Positions 1-9,986 of a stretch of 64,000 bases of DNA are shown in pieces; the first letter of the stretch is position 1, and each line of letters starts with the position of its first letter. The position numbers were made by a program, and so were the translations under genes. This DNA is from Euglena gracilis (Eukaryota > Euglenida > Euglenophyceae > Euglenales). Below the pieces are notes generated by a model that saw only the letters and a program-made list of their open reading frames with translations, was not told the DNA's origin and searched no databases. The stretch covers positions 33,789,618 to 33,853,617 of the forward strand of contig CP154957.1 in NCBI GenBank assembly GCA_039621445.1, in the 5' to 3' direction.

Positions 1-1004
1 AAGAGGCCAAAGATGGAGTTTTTTTCCTGGAGGTTTGTGCACACTCACCCCCGACTGGGGTTTGGGTGGGTTTTGCCCGGTGTTAGGTGAATTAGGAAGA
101 AATTCTTTGGAGGGCTTGAAAGTCTGCAAACACGACCCTGTACAACATTAGGCTACTATCCCCCCCCTCTGGCCTCACTGACTACTTGCTGGCTTGGACC
201 AGTCGTCCAACCCATTTGGTAGTCAGCCGTCTAGCCGACCGACTACCCACGCTGCCCCCCCCCCCCCAGTAGGGGAGAGTATTAAAAAGAGAGTGGCAGA
301 GAGCAAGGAGGATAAAAATTTTTGGATTTTTGAATGGTGGTGTTTTGACGTTTTTTGTGGTTTTCATAAAAAAAAAGCTCCTCTCTGAAAACCGTTTTAT
401 ACTAACGGGCGCATGTCTTGAAAACCGTTTGCCCTATTGTGAAATGAGAATTTCTTTTATTTGTCTCTCCCTTCTTTTTCTGGTTTGTGGTTTGTTTGCA
501 ATTCATGGCCAAGTGGCAAAACCTCGTGGGAGGCCAGTCTGAAATCCCCTCCACCCCTGAAGCTGTTTGTTGCTTAGATGAAAAATTGTTGCTTATGAAA
601 AAATAAAGCTGCTGTGGTGAAAAAAAGATCCGAGGACCCTGTTAACGGCCCACTTTTCACATCTCCTCCCCAAACGCCTGGTTCTCAAAACCTGCAGCGA
701 GCTAGTTGGGCTCATTTTTTGTCCTTCATTGATATTTTGCAACCAATTTTGTGTGCAGTAAAATGTTCCCAAAGTGTGTCGATCTTGGTGGATGTGTGAG
801 GGCTGTCACACCGCTATGGAGTCCATGTTCTTACCACTATTTCAGCTCTTGTTGAGTTTATGGAAACCAGTAAAAACGTAACAGAGTCTTTCGAGACTTA
901 AATCAGTTATCAGCATCCCAAGTTAATGGGTGCCTGTCTTGAAAGCGTTTTATACTGACACACGCCTGCCTTGAAAACCATTTTTTCGAACGGGCGCTAC
1001 ATGC
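1..1004. other. non-genic stretch, no feature recognised
   Basis: Mixed T-rich and C-tract DNA. The open frames are short and show no domain or protein-like composition. The phrase 'cttgaaaaccgtttta' recurs near 385, 418 and 940, which suggests decayed repeat DNA. I see no gene here. Confidence 0.5.
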
Positions 1005-1357
1005 ACACATACATTCATACATTCATACATACATACATACATACATACATACATACATACATACATACATACATACATACATACATACATACATACATAC
1101 ATGCATGCATACATACATACATACATACATACATACACACACACATACATACATACATACATACATACATACATACATACATACATACATACATACATAC
1201 ATACATACATACATACATACATACATACATACATACATACATACATACATACATACATACATACATACATACATACATACATACATACATACATACATAC
1301 ATACATACATGCATACATACATATATACATACATACAGACAGACAGACAGACAGACA
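1005..1357. repeat. (CATA)n microsatellite followed by (CAGA)n
   Basis: About 330 bases of CATA tetranucleotide repeat, interrupted by short CA-only and GCAT blocks near 1102 and 1137, then about six CAGA units near 1335-1357. It produces long repetitive open frames in several frames on both strands. None of them is a gene. Confidence 0.97.
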
Positions 1358-2244
1358 TACGTGCATGCAACCGAAAAACCGGAACGACAGGCGCACGACT
1401 TTTTCAAAAAAAATTGGCACCTTCGTTGCCGGACCGGACCCCCCCTCCCCCACCCCATTCCGGGAAGTCAACATGTCCAGTTCAGTTCGGAAGTGAACAG
1501 GGAGGAGGGTTCCCAGCTCCCCCCCTCCCCCTGTGCACCTGGCCTCCATTTGGCACAGCTATTTTTTCCTATTCCCAGCCCAATGGGAGCTGCACAGGGG
1601 CAACAGCTTGGGGCTAGGTCCGCCCTCTTGGGTATTCTTATAATAGATACGACCAGCAAACCATTTCGGACACTTTTAAGCACTTTTCATTTTGGTCCAG
1701 ACGCTTCCCGCCCGAACCGGCGTTCTGAACGCTGGTCACGGTTTCAAGCATGTTGACACCTTTTTCCAGAAATCTTGGGCGGTACTTTCTTCCATCATGT
1801 ATTTTTTTGCTCATAGTGCACACTTGAAAAAAAATGGGTGTATCAAACCTTGGACAATGGAAATTTCAATGGGAAGAGGTGCACCTTTGTTAAAAGTGGC
1901 CCAAAATGAACTTTTTTCCTGTTTGCATATTCATTGCATATCACTGACTGGAGCCATTTGGGTGGGTTTGGGTCAGTTGGAAAAATTTGGGTGCCTTAAA
2001 AGTCACCCCCCCCCCATCCAGTCGACCGACCAATTAGCTGACTGACCACTGCCCCCCCCCCCCACAAGGTGAGGCACCCCGGCAAAGAGATTTCCTGCTC
2101 TGGCAAAACTTGAGGATGCGGACCCTTCAATTGCAGTACCTGGCACCGTAGGAAGTCTTCCTTGGCAAGGACAAAGTGATGGAGCCGTTTTTTTTTGGTC
2201 AATTAATTTGAAAACTTGAATAATTGGAAACCTCAAAAACACAC
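1358..2244. other. non-genic stretch downstream of the J-domain exon
   Basis: Contains C-tracts and a degenerate copy of the 'cccgcccgaaccggcg' repeat near 1706. Any further exons of the minus-strand DnaJ gene would lie here or further left. I could not identify one: no continuation of a J domain (Tyr-Asp) or a DnaJ C-terminal domain is readable. Confidence 0.4.
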
Positions 2245-2413
2245 CAGATAAGACGTCATACGCCTCTCGTATCCGTTTGAATGTTTCGAGCCCCTCGTTC
2301 CCAGCTTTATCTGGGTGGTATTGCAATGCAAGTTTGTGGTAAGCCCTCTTGAGCTCTGCCTCTGTTGCAATGGGAGAAACATTGAGAAGGTCATAATAGC
2401 GCCTGTTGGACAT
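2245..2413 (-). CDS. DnaJ (Hsp40) J-domain protein, first exon, partial
   Basis: The 5' exon of a J-domain cochaperone, which would stimulate Hsp70 ATPase. The minus-strand frame starts at ATG 2413 with an aromatic-rich helix I ([14 protein letters not shown]). A Lys/Arg-rich helix II leads to the diagnostic HPD loop (YHPDKAG), then helix III ending in AYDVLSG. That covers the J domain apart from its last turn. The exon stops at a GT donor (TCTG then GTGTGT) at about 2245/2244. A polypyrimidine tract and CAG lie 16 bases upstream of the ATG and fit a splice acceptor, probably for a trans-spliced leader. No downstream exon was found, so the rest of the protein and its compartment are unknown. 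It could also be a truncated gene copy. Confidence 0.75.
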
Positions 2414-2428
2414 TTTTCAGAAAAGGGT

Positions 2429-2444
2429 CTGCATGGGGAAAAGC
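2429..2444 (-). promoter_or_regulatory. probable splice acceptor just upstream of the J-domain start
   Basis: On the minus strand the sequence reads GCTTTTCCCCATGCAG, ending 16 bases before the J-domain ATG. A pyrimidine tract plus CAG so close to a start codon is what a spliced-leader addition site looks like in euglenozoans. An ordinary intron in a 5' UTR is the alternative. Confidence 0.45.
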
Positions 2445-2639
2445 AAGGCCACAAGTATTTCAATGTAAACTTGCAAGTGGTCAACACACAAACTGACTTT
2501 TTCAACAAACAAGGTGACTTTTTATGCAGAGTGGGTGTTGACAATGTGACCAGGTTTTGAATAGTGCTGAGCTCTTAATAAGCGCGCCCCAACCCCTTCA
2601 TTGACCCCCCCCCCATATACACCGGCCCACTTCATGGAG

Positions 2640-3800
2640 CTCTTTTAACTGAAATGCAAGGGTTTTGCGCCCGAAACGGGAGGTCAGGAGGTAAAAAAAC
2701 TCTCATTTTCGGCCCAGAAACACCTTTTCCGCCAAAAAACATCGTTTCGGGCAAATTTTTTTTCGATTTTTTCTCGACTTTTTTGGCCCGGTTTTGACCC
2801 AAAGTCAATGGGTTGGCGGCACAAAACGAGCGCTGGTGCGAAAAAACGCTCATTTTCGGCTCAAAAACAGTTTTTCTGGGTCCGGGAGGCCTAAAAACAT
2901 CGTTTCGGAGAAATTTTTTTCGATTTTTTTGGGTTTTTTGACCCGGTTTTGACCCGAAGTCAATGAGTTGGCGGCCCAAAACAGGGCGCTGGTGGGTCGA
3001 AAAACGCTCGTTTTCGGCTCAGAAACAGGTTTTCCGGGTCCGGGAGGCCAAAACACATCGTTTTGGACAAGAAAATTTTCTTTCGATTTTTTCCGACTTT
3101 TTTCCGGGTCCGGGAGGCCAAAAAAACATTGTTTCGGACAAGAAAATTTTTTTTCGATTTTTTTCGCCTTTTTTGACCCGGTTTTGACCCGAAGTCAATG
3201 GGTTGGGGGCCCAAAACGGGGCGCTGGTGGGTCGAAAAACGCTCATTTTTGGCTCAAAAACAGGTTTTCCGGGTCCGGGAGGCCAAAAAACATCGTTTCG
3301 GGCAAAAAAAATTTCCGATTTTTTGACTTTTTTGACCCGGTTTTGACCCAAAGTCAATGGGTTGGGGGCCCAAAACAGGGCGCTGGTGGGTCGAAAAACG
3401 CTCATTTTCGGCTCAAAAACAGGTTTTCCGGGTCCGGGAGGCCAAAAAACATCGTTTCGGGCAAAAAAAATTTCCGATTTTTTTCGACTTTTTTGACCCG
3501 AAAACGACCCAAAGTCAATGGGTTGGCGGCCCAAAACGGGGCGCTGGCGGGTCGAAAAATGCTCATTTTCGGCCCATAAACAGTTTTTCCGGGTCCGGGA
3601 GGCCAAAAAACATCGTTTTGGACAAAAAAAATTCGATTTTTTCGACTTTTTTGACCCGAAAACGACCCAAAGTCAATGGGTTGGCGGCCCAAAACGGGGC
3701 GCTGGCGGGTCGAAAAACGCTCATTTTCGGCTCAGAAACAGTTTCCACGAGGCCAAAAAACATCGTTTCGGGCAAAAAAAATTTCGATTTTTTGACTTTT
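2640..3800. repeat. tandem satellite, about seven units of ~165 bp
   Basis: Repeated units contain 'gctcattttcggctcaaaa', 'ttccgggtccgggaggcc', a T-rich stretch, 'acccaaagtcaatgggttgg' and 'aaaacggggcgctggtgggt'. Units are about 155-180 bases and diverge by substitutions and T-tract length. Related single copies occur at 13500-13880 and, in the opposite orientation, at 41740-42110. The overlapping open frames on both strands are by-products of the repeat. Confidence 0.9.
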
Positions 3801-3809
3801 TTGGCCGAA

Positions 3810-4540
3810 GACGGTCGAACAGTGGGAAAAGTGTACAAAATGGCCCAAATTGGCCGAAAAACGGCCGTATCTCAGACTGGGCGGTGAGCTGCGGGGAAAC
3901 CAAAATCCCAGTAGATAGCGTTCCAAGGGCTTCAATTAAGGTCTCCGGACATTTCCTTTGATTTTGCATCCTTTTCGAGAAATTTTGAAAACATCGATTT
4001 TTTTACCCCCCACCCCCGAAGTCGAGCAGTGGGAAAAATGTACAAAACGGCCATCTGCGCCGAAAACGGCCGCATCTCGGGCTAGGCGGGGAGTTGCGGG
4101 GAAATAAAAATACCAGTAGATGGGGCGTTCCAAGGGCTTCAAATTAGGTCTCCGGACATTTCCTTTGATTTTGCTTCATTTTGGAGATATTTTGAAAATT
4201 GACATTTTTCGGCCGAAATGGCAGAGTCCAAAGGGGGGGCTTAAAAAGGGGGGGGCGGGCCGATCCTACCCAGTTTGGACCCCTTCGCGCGTGAATAACT
4301 CGGGCCTGGCAGAGAGTTGGGGGTCAAACCCAGGGTGATTTGGAAACTAGGAATCCAGTCGCTCGCGACTGAAGAAAAAAAAATGGGAACGGGGCCGGGA
4401 TCATGGTGATTATCCGCCGGTTCCCGAGGTGGCCCCGAGGGGGGGAGGGGGGGGAGGAAGGTTTTCCCCCAGGGGTAAGCTTCGCTTACCTATAAAGGGA
4501 TAAGAGCTCAGCGACCCCCCCCCCACCACCTTACCCCCCT
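3810..4540. repeat. dispersed repeat module downstream of the satellite (copy 1)
   Basis: Carries 'ggtctccggacatttccttt' twice, then 'ccgcatctcgggctaggcgg', then a conserved distal end containing 'ccagtcgctcgcgactga', 'ccgccggttcccgaggtggc' and 'gataagagctcagcgacccc'. The same chain occurs at 15350-17360 (interrupted by other repeats) and, inverted, at 41045-41780. It looks like one long dispersed family that has the satellite units attached. No coding signal. Confidence 0.8.
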
Positions 4541-4569
4541 AGGAGGGGGGGGACCAGGGGCCCCGAGCG

Positions 4570-4675
4570 GATTTCTGGAGGTGGTCGCTGTGGAGGTCGG
4601 CCCGACCTGGTCGGCCCGACCATGGTCGGCCCGACCAATGGTCGGCCCGACCTTGTCGACCTGTGGAGGTCCATT
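4570..4675. repeat. palindromic GGTCGGCCCGACC minisatellite (copy 1)
   Basis: Four or five near-perfect GGTCGGCCCGACC palindromes in tandem, flanked by GGAGGTGGTCGCTGTGGAGG. An inverted relative lies at 13229-13335, with shared flanks including the 'gtgcaaaaaaatgg' side. Confidence 0.85.
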
Positions 4676-5149
4676 TTTTTGCACTCCCCCCCCCCCCTTT
4701 CTGGAAATTTAAGCCCCCCCCCGAAAATTTTTTTGTCCAAATCACCCCAAAACCAGCCGAAACCCACTTTGATGGCTTTAGAACCCCCCAATCGGGGGTG
4801 AATATGCAAAAACTTGGGGGGAAATGCCCAGTTTGGGCCACTTTATGCAAAAAGAACACCTCTCCATCTCCTCGCATGGAGATTTAGCCGCCCCCCCCCC
4901 CTTGCGGAAAAACACTGTCTTTGCACATGCTGCCTTTTGCGCAGACTGCAGAATGTCGCATACCACATACGTACCACTGGCATGTGCTGGGGATGTGGTG
5001 GGCTGCCGTGCATTTGTGTGCCGGTGTCCACTTCTCCCAAAAAGCCATTATGTGTGTGCTGAGTGCCACAGTCATGGGGTGGAAAATGAGATGCAGTCAT
5101 CCGTGTTTTTTTTCTCCTGGTGTTTTTCTCGGGGGAGGAGGGACAGATT

Positions 5150-5400
5150 TTGATGGTAACAATAAAATATAAATGATAATAATAAAATAATCAGATTGAT
5201 GATGATGGTGATAATAATAACAATAATGAATATTGTTATAATAATTCTACAACAATAACAATAACAATAACAATAAAATACATAATTATACGATGCATGT
5301 AAATAATAAATGTATGTTACATAATAATTCATGTCAAAGATAATCATATTAATAGTAGATATATAATATAATCCAATAAATAAATGGGTCGTATATTTCA
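5150..5400. repeat. AT-rich simple-sequence stretch
   Basis: AATAAT, AACAAT and ATAT-rich low-complexity DNA between C-tract repeats and the first transposon exon. No coding capacity. Confidence 0.8.
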
Positions 5401-5447
5401 AACACACTGGATGCGGCTGCACGCCAAGCTACATTTCAGATCATCTT

Positions 5448-6149
5448 TTGGTGCATCGGCGGGGTGGAAACGTTCGGCCTGTGAAAAAGTCACGGTCTGT
5501 TGCTGCATCTGCATTGGCGGTGGCAGATGCCACAGGACCGGTGGGAAGTGTACCTGATGCTGAAGACAGAGGTGAAGGGACGGTGGCGGAGCAGGAGTCA
5601 GCGGCTGCTGCAGTGGCAGCTACGCCTGGTGGTTCACCTGTGGACAGTGCTGGGGCTGTTGAACCGTCAGCAGTGGAGTCACCTATTGCTGTGCCTGCAC
5701 CTGTAGACACTGTGCGCAGCGAATCTCTGGTGCAGCAGCAATTGCCTCTGCGTCTGTTCCATGGTGCAAAAGCAAGATTATTTTGGTCTGTTGGGGGACA
5801 ACAGTGGAAAATTGATGGCACGCTGGCTGTGTGTGGGACAGACGTCTCGTCCGCTTGCATTTGGGTGTACGAAGGCTTCCACCAGACGAAACTGCTGACG
5901 ATAAACGGTCCCACTGCTGTTGCAGTGCAGCGGTACAGGTGTTCTGCACATCGTGGCAGCAAGAAGTTCTTGTTCACGGACCCGGTGTTTGAGTCTGCTG
6001 TGCGTGGCACACCTGGGGTGGTACCGTCGATACCTGTTCTTCATGTTGGGGGATATCTTGTCACTCCTGACTTCTTCAATTTGGTTTGGAAACTCACCGT
6101 GGGTACCAACATTACTCCCCTGGATTTGGGGCGGACAATTCTGTTCCAT
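5448..6149 (+). CDS. unknown transposon-associated protein, N-terminal exon
   Basis: Open frame with an Ala/Val/Pro-rich acidic head of about 100 residues and then a compact region with protein-like composition. That region has a Cys/His pattern (AVCGTDVSSAC, then YRCSAHRG, then LHVGGYLVTPDFF) suggesting a zinc-binding module. I do not recognise the family. A possible intron start with CAG at +4 lies at 6150 (TGGCAGGGG), matching CCCCTG at 6524-6529. The exon lies at the head of the 5.4-12.8 kb series of transposon-like ORFs and probably belongs to it. The N-terminal 60 residues could be spurious. Confidence 0.5.
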
Positions 6150-6179
6150 TGGCAGGGGTGCAGGGTACGTCTTGGGTTG

Positions 6180-6330
6180 CGGTTCGGGTTAGGTTTAGGG
6201 GTGCGGTTAGGGTTGGGGTTACAGGTCTGGGTGCATGCAGCCTGCCCCGTCTGGCCTTCGGCCGCGCAGCGGCCGAAGGCCGCTGCATTTCAGAATGTTG
6301 TTATTTAAAGGAATAGGGTTAGGGTAAAGT
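6180..6330. repeat. degenerate telomere-like GGGTTA tract with a short palindrome
   Basis: Clusters of GGTTAGG/GGGTTAGGG variants at 6184-6225 and 6305-6330, with a perfect palindrome CCTTCGGCCGC-GCGGCCGAAGG near 6256-6280. Similar motifs occur at 6570-6600, 35230-35310, 42580 and 44450. They are interstitial and degenerate, so not a chromosome end. Confidence 0.6.
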
Positions 6331-6381
6331 TTCCATTCCTAACTGTCCCATCCCATCCCCTCAACGTCGTTAAATTGGTGT

Positions 6382-6534
6382 CTGCAGGGGACCCAGCGAA
6401 CCCAAAGAGGCGCCCAACTAGGGTTAAAAACATTGGGGGACCCGAGCGAGGCGCCGAAGGCACCGAGCGAGGGTCCCCCAATGTGTATTAACCCTAGTTG
6501 GGCGCCTCTTTGGGGTAGCTGGTCCCCTGCAGGC
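6382..6534. repeat. long inverted repeat, possible nonconventional intron
   Basis: Two ~60 bp arms (about 6381-6457 and 6473-6537) containing CTGCAGGGGACC, AGAGGCGCCCAACTAGGGTT and ATTGGGGGACCC form a foldback. CAGGGGACC at 6385 and GGTCCCCTG at 6521-6529 obey the +4/-8 geometry of the introns in the kinase genes. Coding on both sides is not established, so it may be a foldback element rather than a spliced intron. Confidence 0.6.
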
Positions 6535-6617
6535 ACCACTTTTTCACGCATTACTTACCCACCCTGGTTGGGGTTAGGGTCAGGGTCACGGTTAGGGTTT
6601 GGGCCACGTGATGACGT

Positions 6618-6706
6618 ATGTTGCTGGCTTTGGAGCGCAGAGGATTCACAGGGCAGCCGGCTGCGGTGCAAGCCAAAGCACAGCGTGAGCTGCAGCTGAT
6701 GGCAGG
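6618..6706 (+). pseudogene. transposon ORF fragment, left of MITE insertion
   Basis: Open frame ending in QRELQLMAG directly against the left end of the MITE. The 8 bp target duplication ATGGCAGG lies in this reading frame. The same frame resumes at 7132 with the duplicated codons, so one continuous ORF existed before insertion. Its 5' boundary is not defined, because stop codons lie just upstream of 6618. Confidence 0.55.
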
Positions 6707-7131
6707 CATAGCTGGCATTTTTTGTGTTTTTTTTAAAAAAAAACGTTTTTTTTGTTTTTTATTAAAAAAAACGGGCAAAAAAAACGGCAAAAAAAACAAA
6801 GGGGAAAATGATGGTCCAAATTTTGCCTTTAATCGCAAGGGTGAACCAATCTTAGCTCAAATGACTTGAAAACCAATACTTTTGGTTGCCTTCAACAAGA
6901 ATGGTCAAAATGGGGCATTTTTCTGCCATTTTGGGATGTTTCAACTTGAAACATCCCAAATTTGGTGTCTTTCTCTGACCGAGGATGGGCAAAAAAGCTA
7001 AAATTAAAGGCAAAATTTTTTTTTGCCCTGGACCCTCAATGGCGTTTTTTTTGTTTTTTTTAAAAAAAACATGTTTTTTTAAAAAAAACGTGTTTTTTTT
7101 TTACTTCGTTTTAAACGAAGTGCCAGCTATG
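6707..7131. mobile_element. hAT-like MITE, copy 1 (425 bp)
   Basis: Terminal inverted repeats CATAGCTGGCA / TGCCAGCTATG flanked by the 8 bp direct repeat ATGGCAGG (6699-6706 and 7132-7139). The interior is A/T-tract foldback DNA with 'gtgtctttctctgaccgagg' and no ORF. It is about 90 percent similar to copy 2 by eye. An 8 bp duplication and CA..TG termini are features of hAT superfamily elements. It is non-autonomous. Confidence 0.88.
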
Positions 7132-7419
7132 ATGGCAGGTGCACTGCCATGTGCTCGCGTTCTGCGAGACTGGGCGTACAAGGCCTGGATGGTGCAACGG
7201 CATTGGGATCTAAAAGATCTGCCTGCAGAAACCCTGGCTGCCGAAGGAGCTTTTCTAAAATTTGACTACACGTACAGGGCTGTGGGCAACATTTGGGTCA
7301 CTCGCCATGGTGCTCCAATCGCTGACCCTGAAACTGGGGCAGAAAAATCACGCCACCTGTTTGAGTTTGATTTCTTGGAATGTTTTCAAATGGCTTTTTT
7401 TGCAGTCCTCGTTCTCTGA
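7132..7419 (+). pseudogene. possible DDE-type transposase segment, right of MITE insertion
   Basis: Continues the frame of 6618-6706. It reads as folded protein: a helical stretch (ARVLRDWAYKAWMVQRHWDL), then LKFDYTYRAVGNIWVTRHG. An Asp followed by Thr/Tyr/Arg at the end of a strand is typical of the first acidic residue of an RNase H-fold transposase core, but I cannot place the second and third acidic residues, so the call is tentative. The exon probably ends before 7419, where composition deteriorates. Confidence 0.45.
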
Positions 7420-7566
7420 AAACAGAGGTGTGCGGTCAAATCTCAACTGACGTTGTGGAACTCTCGTATGTTCTGGCGAGCGTTTTGGGCTCCACTGGCG
7501 TTGTTCTGTCCACGCTCATCTGCGCGACAGAAAAATTCGCAACATGGAGGCGGTCTTTCTATAAGA

Positions 7567-7663
7567 AAAAGCGGGGTCCGATCACGATTCCCGGTGGAGA
7601 AACGGGGGGCGCCGTAGGCGCCCCCCGTTTCTCCACCGGGAATCGTGATCGGACCCCGCTTTT
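7567..7663. repeat. perfect 47-bp-arm palindrome
   Basis: Left arm 7567-7613 and right arm 7617-7663 are exact reverse complements separated by GTA. The arms run from AAAAGCGGGGTCCGATC to GGGGGGCGCC. It sits between transposon ORF segments, in a probable intron. Confidence 0.95.
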
Positions 7664-7734
7664 GTCTTAAAACCGTTAACCAAGTTCACGGGCTTCCTCG
7701 CAGTAGGCAAGCGCTTCCTAACGAGATGCCTAGG

Positions 7735-7890
7735 GGGTCAAAAATCTCGTTTTTGGCGTTCACGGGTGAACTTTGGCCGTTCACGGGTGCCGTAGTGCGC
7801 ACCCGTGAACGGAATTTCCGTCCACGGCTGCCGTGCGTGCACCCGTGAACCGACCACGGTTGCGCAAGGTGTTACCCGTGATCGGAATTT
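7735..7890. repeat. GTTCACGGGTGCGC palindromic repeats, copy 1
   Basis: Contains GTTCACGGGTGCCG-TAG-TGCGCACCCGTGAAC and several half copies (ACCCGTGAAC, ACCACGG). The same block recurs at 9515-9665 with 'gcgtgcacccgtgaaccgac' shared exactly. The two blocks flank the tyrosine-recombinase-like ORF. Confidence 0.85.
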
Positions 7891-7920
7891 GAATTTTTTG
7901 GGGTTTTTAACATTTGTGTT

Positions 7921-7948
7921 TCTGTCTGTCTGCTGCTTTTCCCCACAG
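7921..7948 (+). promoter_or_regulatory. splice acceptor upstream of the recombinase-like ORF
   Basis: A strong polypyrimidine tract ends in CTTTTCCCCACAG at 7948, immediately before the frame that opens with ATGAAGCG at 7953. It could be a cis intron end or a spliced-leader site. Confidence 0.55.
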
Positions 7949-8678
7949 TCCGATGAAGCGTTTTGCCAACATGATGGAAGCACAGATGCCCCGCCCCCCC
8001 AACGTAGATGAATTTCTGGCTGTTTTACGTGGTGCCAGCTCCCTAGGAGCTGCTGCAGTGGATGCCCTTTTAGGCAGTCTCCCCACCGGTGGTCAAAATT
8101 GTGACTTGGGCCCCAAGAACCATGCCGCAGTAAAGTGTTTTTTGGAGTATATGGATGTTTGCAACCGGCATGGCATTGTTTTTGGCTCTTTGGACGAAGT
8201 TTTGGTGGGATGGGCCAGATGGTGCGTTGATGCTCGTGAACTTTTCAAGACGCAGCAGGAAGCCGATGCCTGGGTCCAGACAAGGCAGGAGAAGGCAGGA
8301 AAAGATGGGCGCCTTCGCTCCATGCCAGTGTCCAGTTTTGGGACCTATGTAAATGCTGTAAGCAACATTTACAAGGCATTGGCTCCCATTTATGCCATCA
8401 TTGTACCATCGTCTGTGTCCCAGTTCCCGCAGTTCAATGCGTTAATGAAGCCACTCGTCACGCACGAAAGGGCCAAAAAGGCAATGGAGGCCAAGGGTGG
8501 GTTGACAAACACAGTTTTGCAGGCGGACGAGTTGCTCACAGTTTTGAAGGCTGCCGAAGGGAACACACCATTTTGGGTCCAAAGGAGGAATGTACTTTTG
8601 TTGGGGTACACCACCGGATACCGAGGGGAGGTTCTTCGTCGGTTGGTGGTCGAAAGTTTCAAGCCGCAAATTATGGAC
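7949..8678 (+). pseudogene. tyrosine-recombinase-like protein (Crypton/integrase type), part 1, broken by MITE
   Basis: The frame starts after the acceptor at 7948 (ATG 7953). About 200 residues of helical SAM-like DNA-binding sequence are followed by a catalytic-domain entry, NVLLLGYTTGYRGEVLRRL. That fits the box I arginine of tyrosine recombinases (TG-x-R-x-x-E-x-x-x-L). The frame then runs directly into MITE copy 2. The duplicated TTATGGAC at 9106 resumes the same frame. The HxxR and nucleophile Tyr motifs were not located, so activity cannot be asserted. As it stands the gene is disrupted. Confidence 0.6.
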
Positions 8679-9105
8679 CATAGCTGGCGTTTTTTTTGTT
8701 TTTTTTTAAAAAAACGTTTTTTTTGTTTTTTATTAAAAAAAAACGGGCAAAAAAAACGGCAAAAAAAACAAAGGGGAAAATGATGGTCCAAATTTTGCCT
8801 TTGATCGCAAGGGTGAACCATTGTTAGCTCAAATGACTTGAAAACCAATAATTTTGGTTGTCTTCAACAAGAATGGTCAAAATAGGGCATTTTTCTGCCA
8901 TTTTGGGATGTTTCAACTTGAAACGTCCCAAATTTGGTGTCTTTCTCTGACCGAGGATGGGCAAAAAAAGCTAAAATTAAAGGCAAAAAAATTTTTTGCC
9001 CTGGACCCTCAATGGCGTTTTTTTTTGTTTTTTTTAAAAAAAACATGTTTTTTTTTAAAAAAACGTGTTTTTTTTGACTTCGTTTTAAACGAAGTGCCAG
9101 CTATG
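8679..9105. mobile_element. hAT-like MITE, copy 2 (427 bp)
   Basis: Same element as 6707-7131, same orientation, ends CATAGCTGGCG / TGCCAGCTATG. The flanking 8 bp duplication is TTATGGAC (8671-8678 and 9106-9113). Interior A/T foldbacks and 'gtgtctttctctgaccgagg' are shared with copy 1. It interrupts the recombinase-like reading frame without shifting it. Confidence 0.9.
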
Positions 9106-9386
9106 TTATGGACGGGCGAAAATCGTACAGCATCGTCGTGGGCACAATGAAAAACTTGCCCGGAGACCTCAATCACGTTGATCACCAACTTTTCTCTTTG
9201 CTGATCACGTCCGGCGATGACCCGCGTACGTGCCCCGTTCAGGCAATCGACAGACAGGTGGCCATGTTGGAAGCGCACGGTGCTCCTCTGCCGGAAGGTG
9301 CACCAAATTTTTTGTTCCTTTGTTCCTTTTGTTCCTCTGACCATGCCGAAAGGCATCGCGAGCATGTGCCTCGCACCGAAATTTAG
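9106..9386 (+). pseudogene. tyrosine-recombinase-like protein, part 2 after MITE
   Basis: Frame-compatible continuation of the 7949-8678 ORF. It contains a basic start (MDGRKSYSIVVGTMKNL), a helix, and DPRTCPVQAIDRQV. The D-x-x-x-CPV block is common between box I and box II in Crypton-like recombinases. The ORF ends at 9386. The C-terminal catalytic motifs would have to lie in a later exon that I did not identify. Confidence 0.5.
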
Positions 9387-9514
9387 TTTGTCGCGTGTCA
9401 GTTCCCTATGCCACCTCTTGCATTCCTGCCCCCACCCCTCAAGTTCACCAGGTTCGCCATTTGTTTCAAATCCTCTTCCCTACTGCATAAATATTTTCCC
9501 TTTTTTAAAGGCAA

Positions 9515-9665
9515 AATTCCGTCCACGGCTGCCGTGCGTGCACCCGTGAACCGACCACGGGTGCGCATATGTGAAAACGGGGTCCGTTCACGGGTGCCGT
9601 AGTGCGCACCCGTGAACGCACCCCGTTTCCTCACGTGGGGAAGCCCGTGAACGGTTAACGGTTTT
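9515..9665. repeat. GTTCACGGGTGCGC palindromic repeats, copy 2
   Basis: Repeats the 7735-7890 block, including CCGTTCACGGGTGCC-GTAG-TGCGCACCCGTGAACG. It lies in the gap between transposon ORFs. Confidence 0.85.
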
Positions 9666-9709
9666 AAAGTGCGTTTGCCAAAACACGCGTCGCGCCTACG
9701 CAGATTTGC

Positions 9710-9986
9710 GTGGACGACTGGGACAAGTGGCAGGGTCTATTGTATGCCATGCTGGTACGCACGTTTGGGCCTGAGCACGGTTGTACAGTGACGCAGGACT
9801 TCCGGCATTGGAAGGAACTCCTGTTGGCCCCAATGGACTCCAGGCATCCGCAGTATGTGGATGCTAAGCGGGATGTGGAGCAGCTGCGCCACAGGATGGA
9901 CTTTCGCACAAGACGTGGACGTGATCGTACACTGGGGCGGGAAGGCCGATTTCGATCACGTAATGGATTTTATATCAAGAACTGTG
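9710..9986 (+). CDS. unknown transposon-gene exon
   Basis: Protein-like frame beginning DDWDKWQGLLYAMLVRTFG and continuing to about residue 65 (VEQLRHRM). A second frame (DVDVIVHWGGKADFDHVMDF) then looks better, so a small intron or frameshift probably lies near 9900. It ends against an intron-like element at 9987. Family not recognised. Position suggests it belongs to the same transposon. Confidence 0.4.

Noticed and set aside
950-1756. Long open frames rich in Tyr-Ile-His-Thr or Met-Tyr-Val-Cys
   Set aside because: They are translations of the CATA microsatellite on both strands, not genes.
2632-3961. Overlapping 90-200-residue frames on both strands
   Set aside because: They follow the ~165 bp satellite period, and every frame repeats the same peptide. 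No domain.
6707-7131. MITE copy 1 as a nonconventional intron
   Set aside because: Its ends do not have CAG at +4 and CTG at -8, and the 8 bp duplication explains the borders better.
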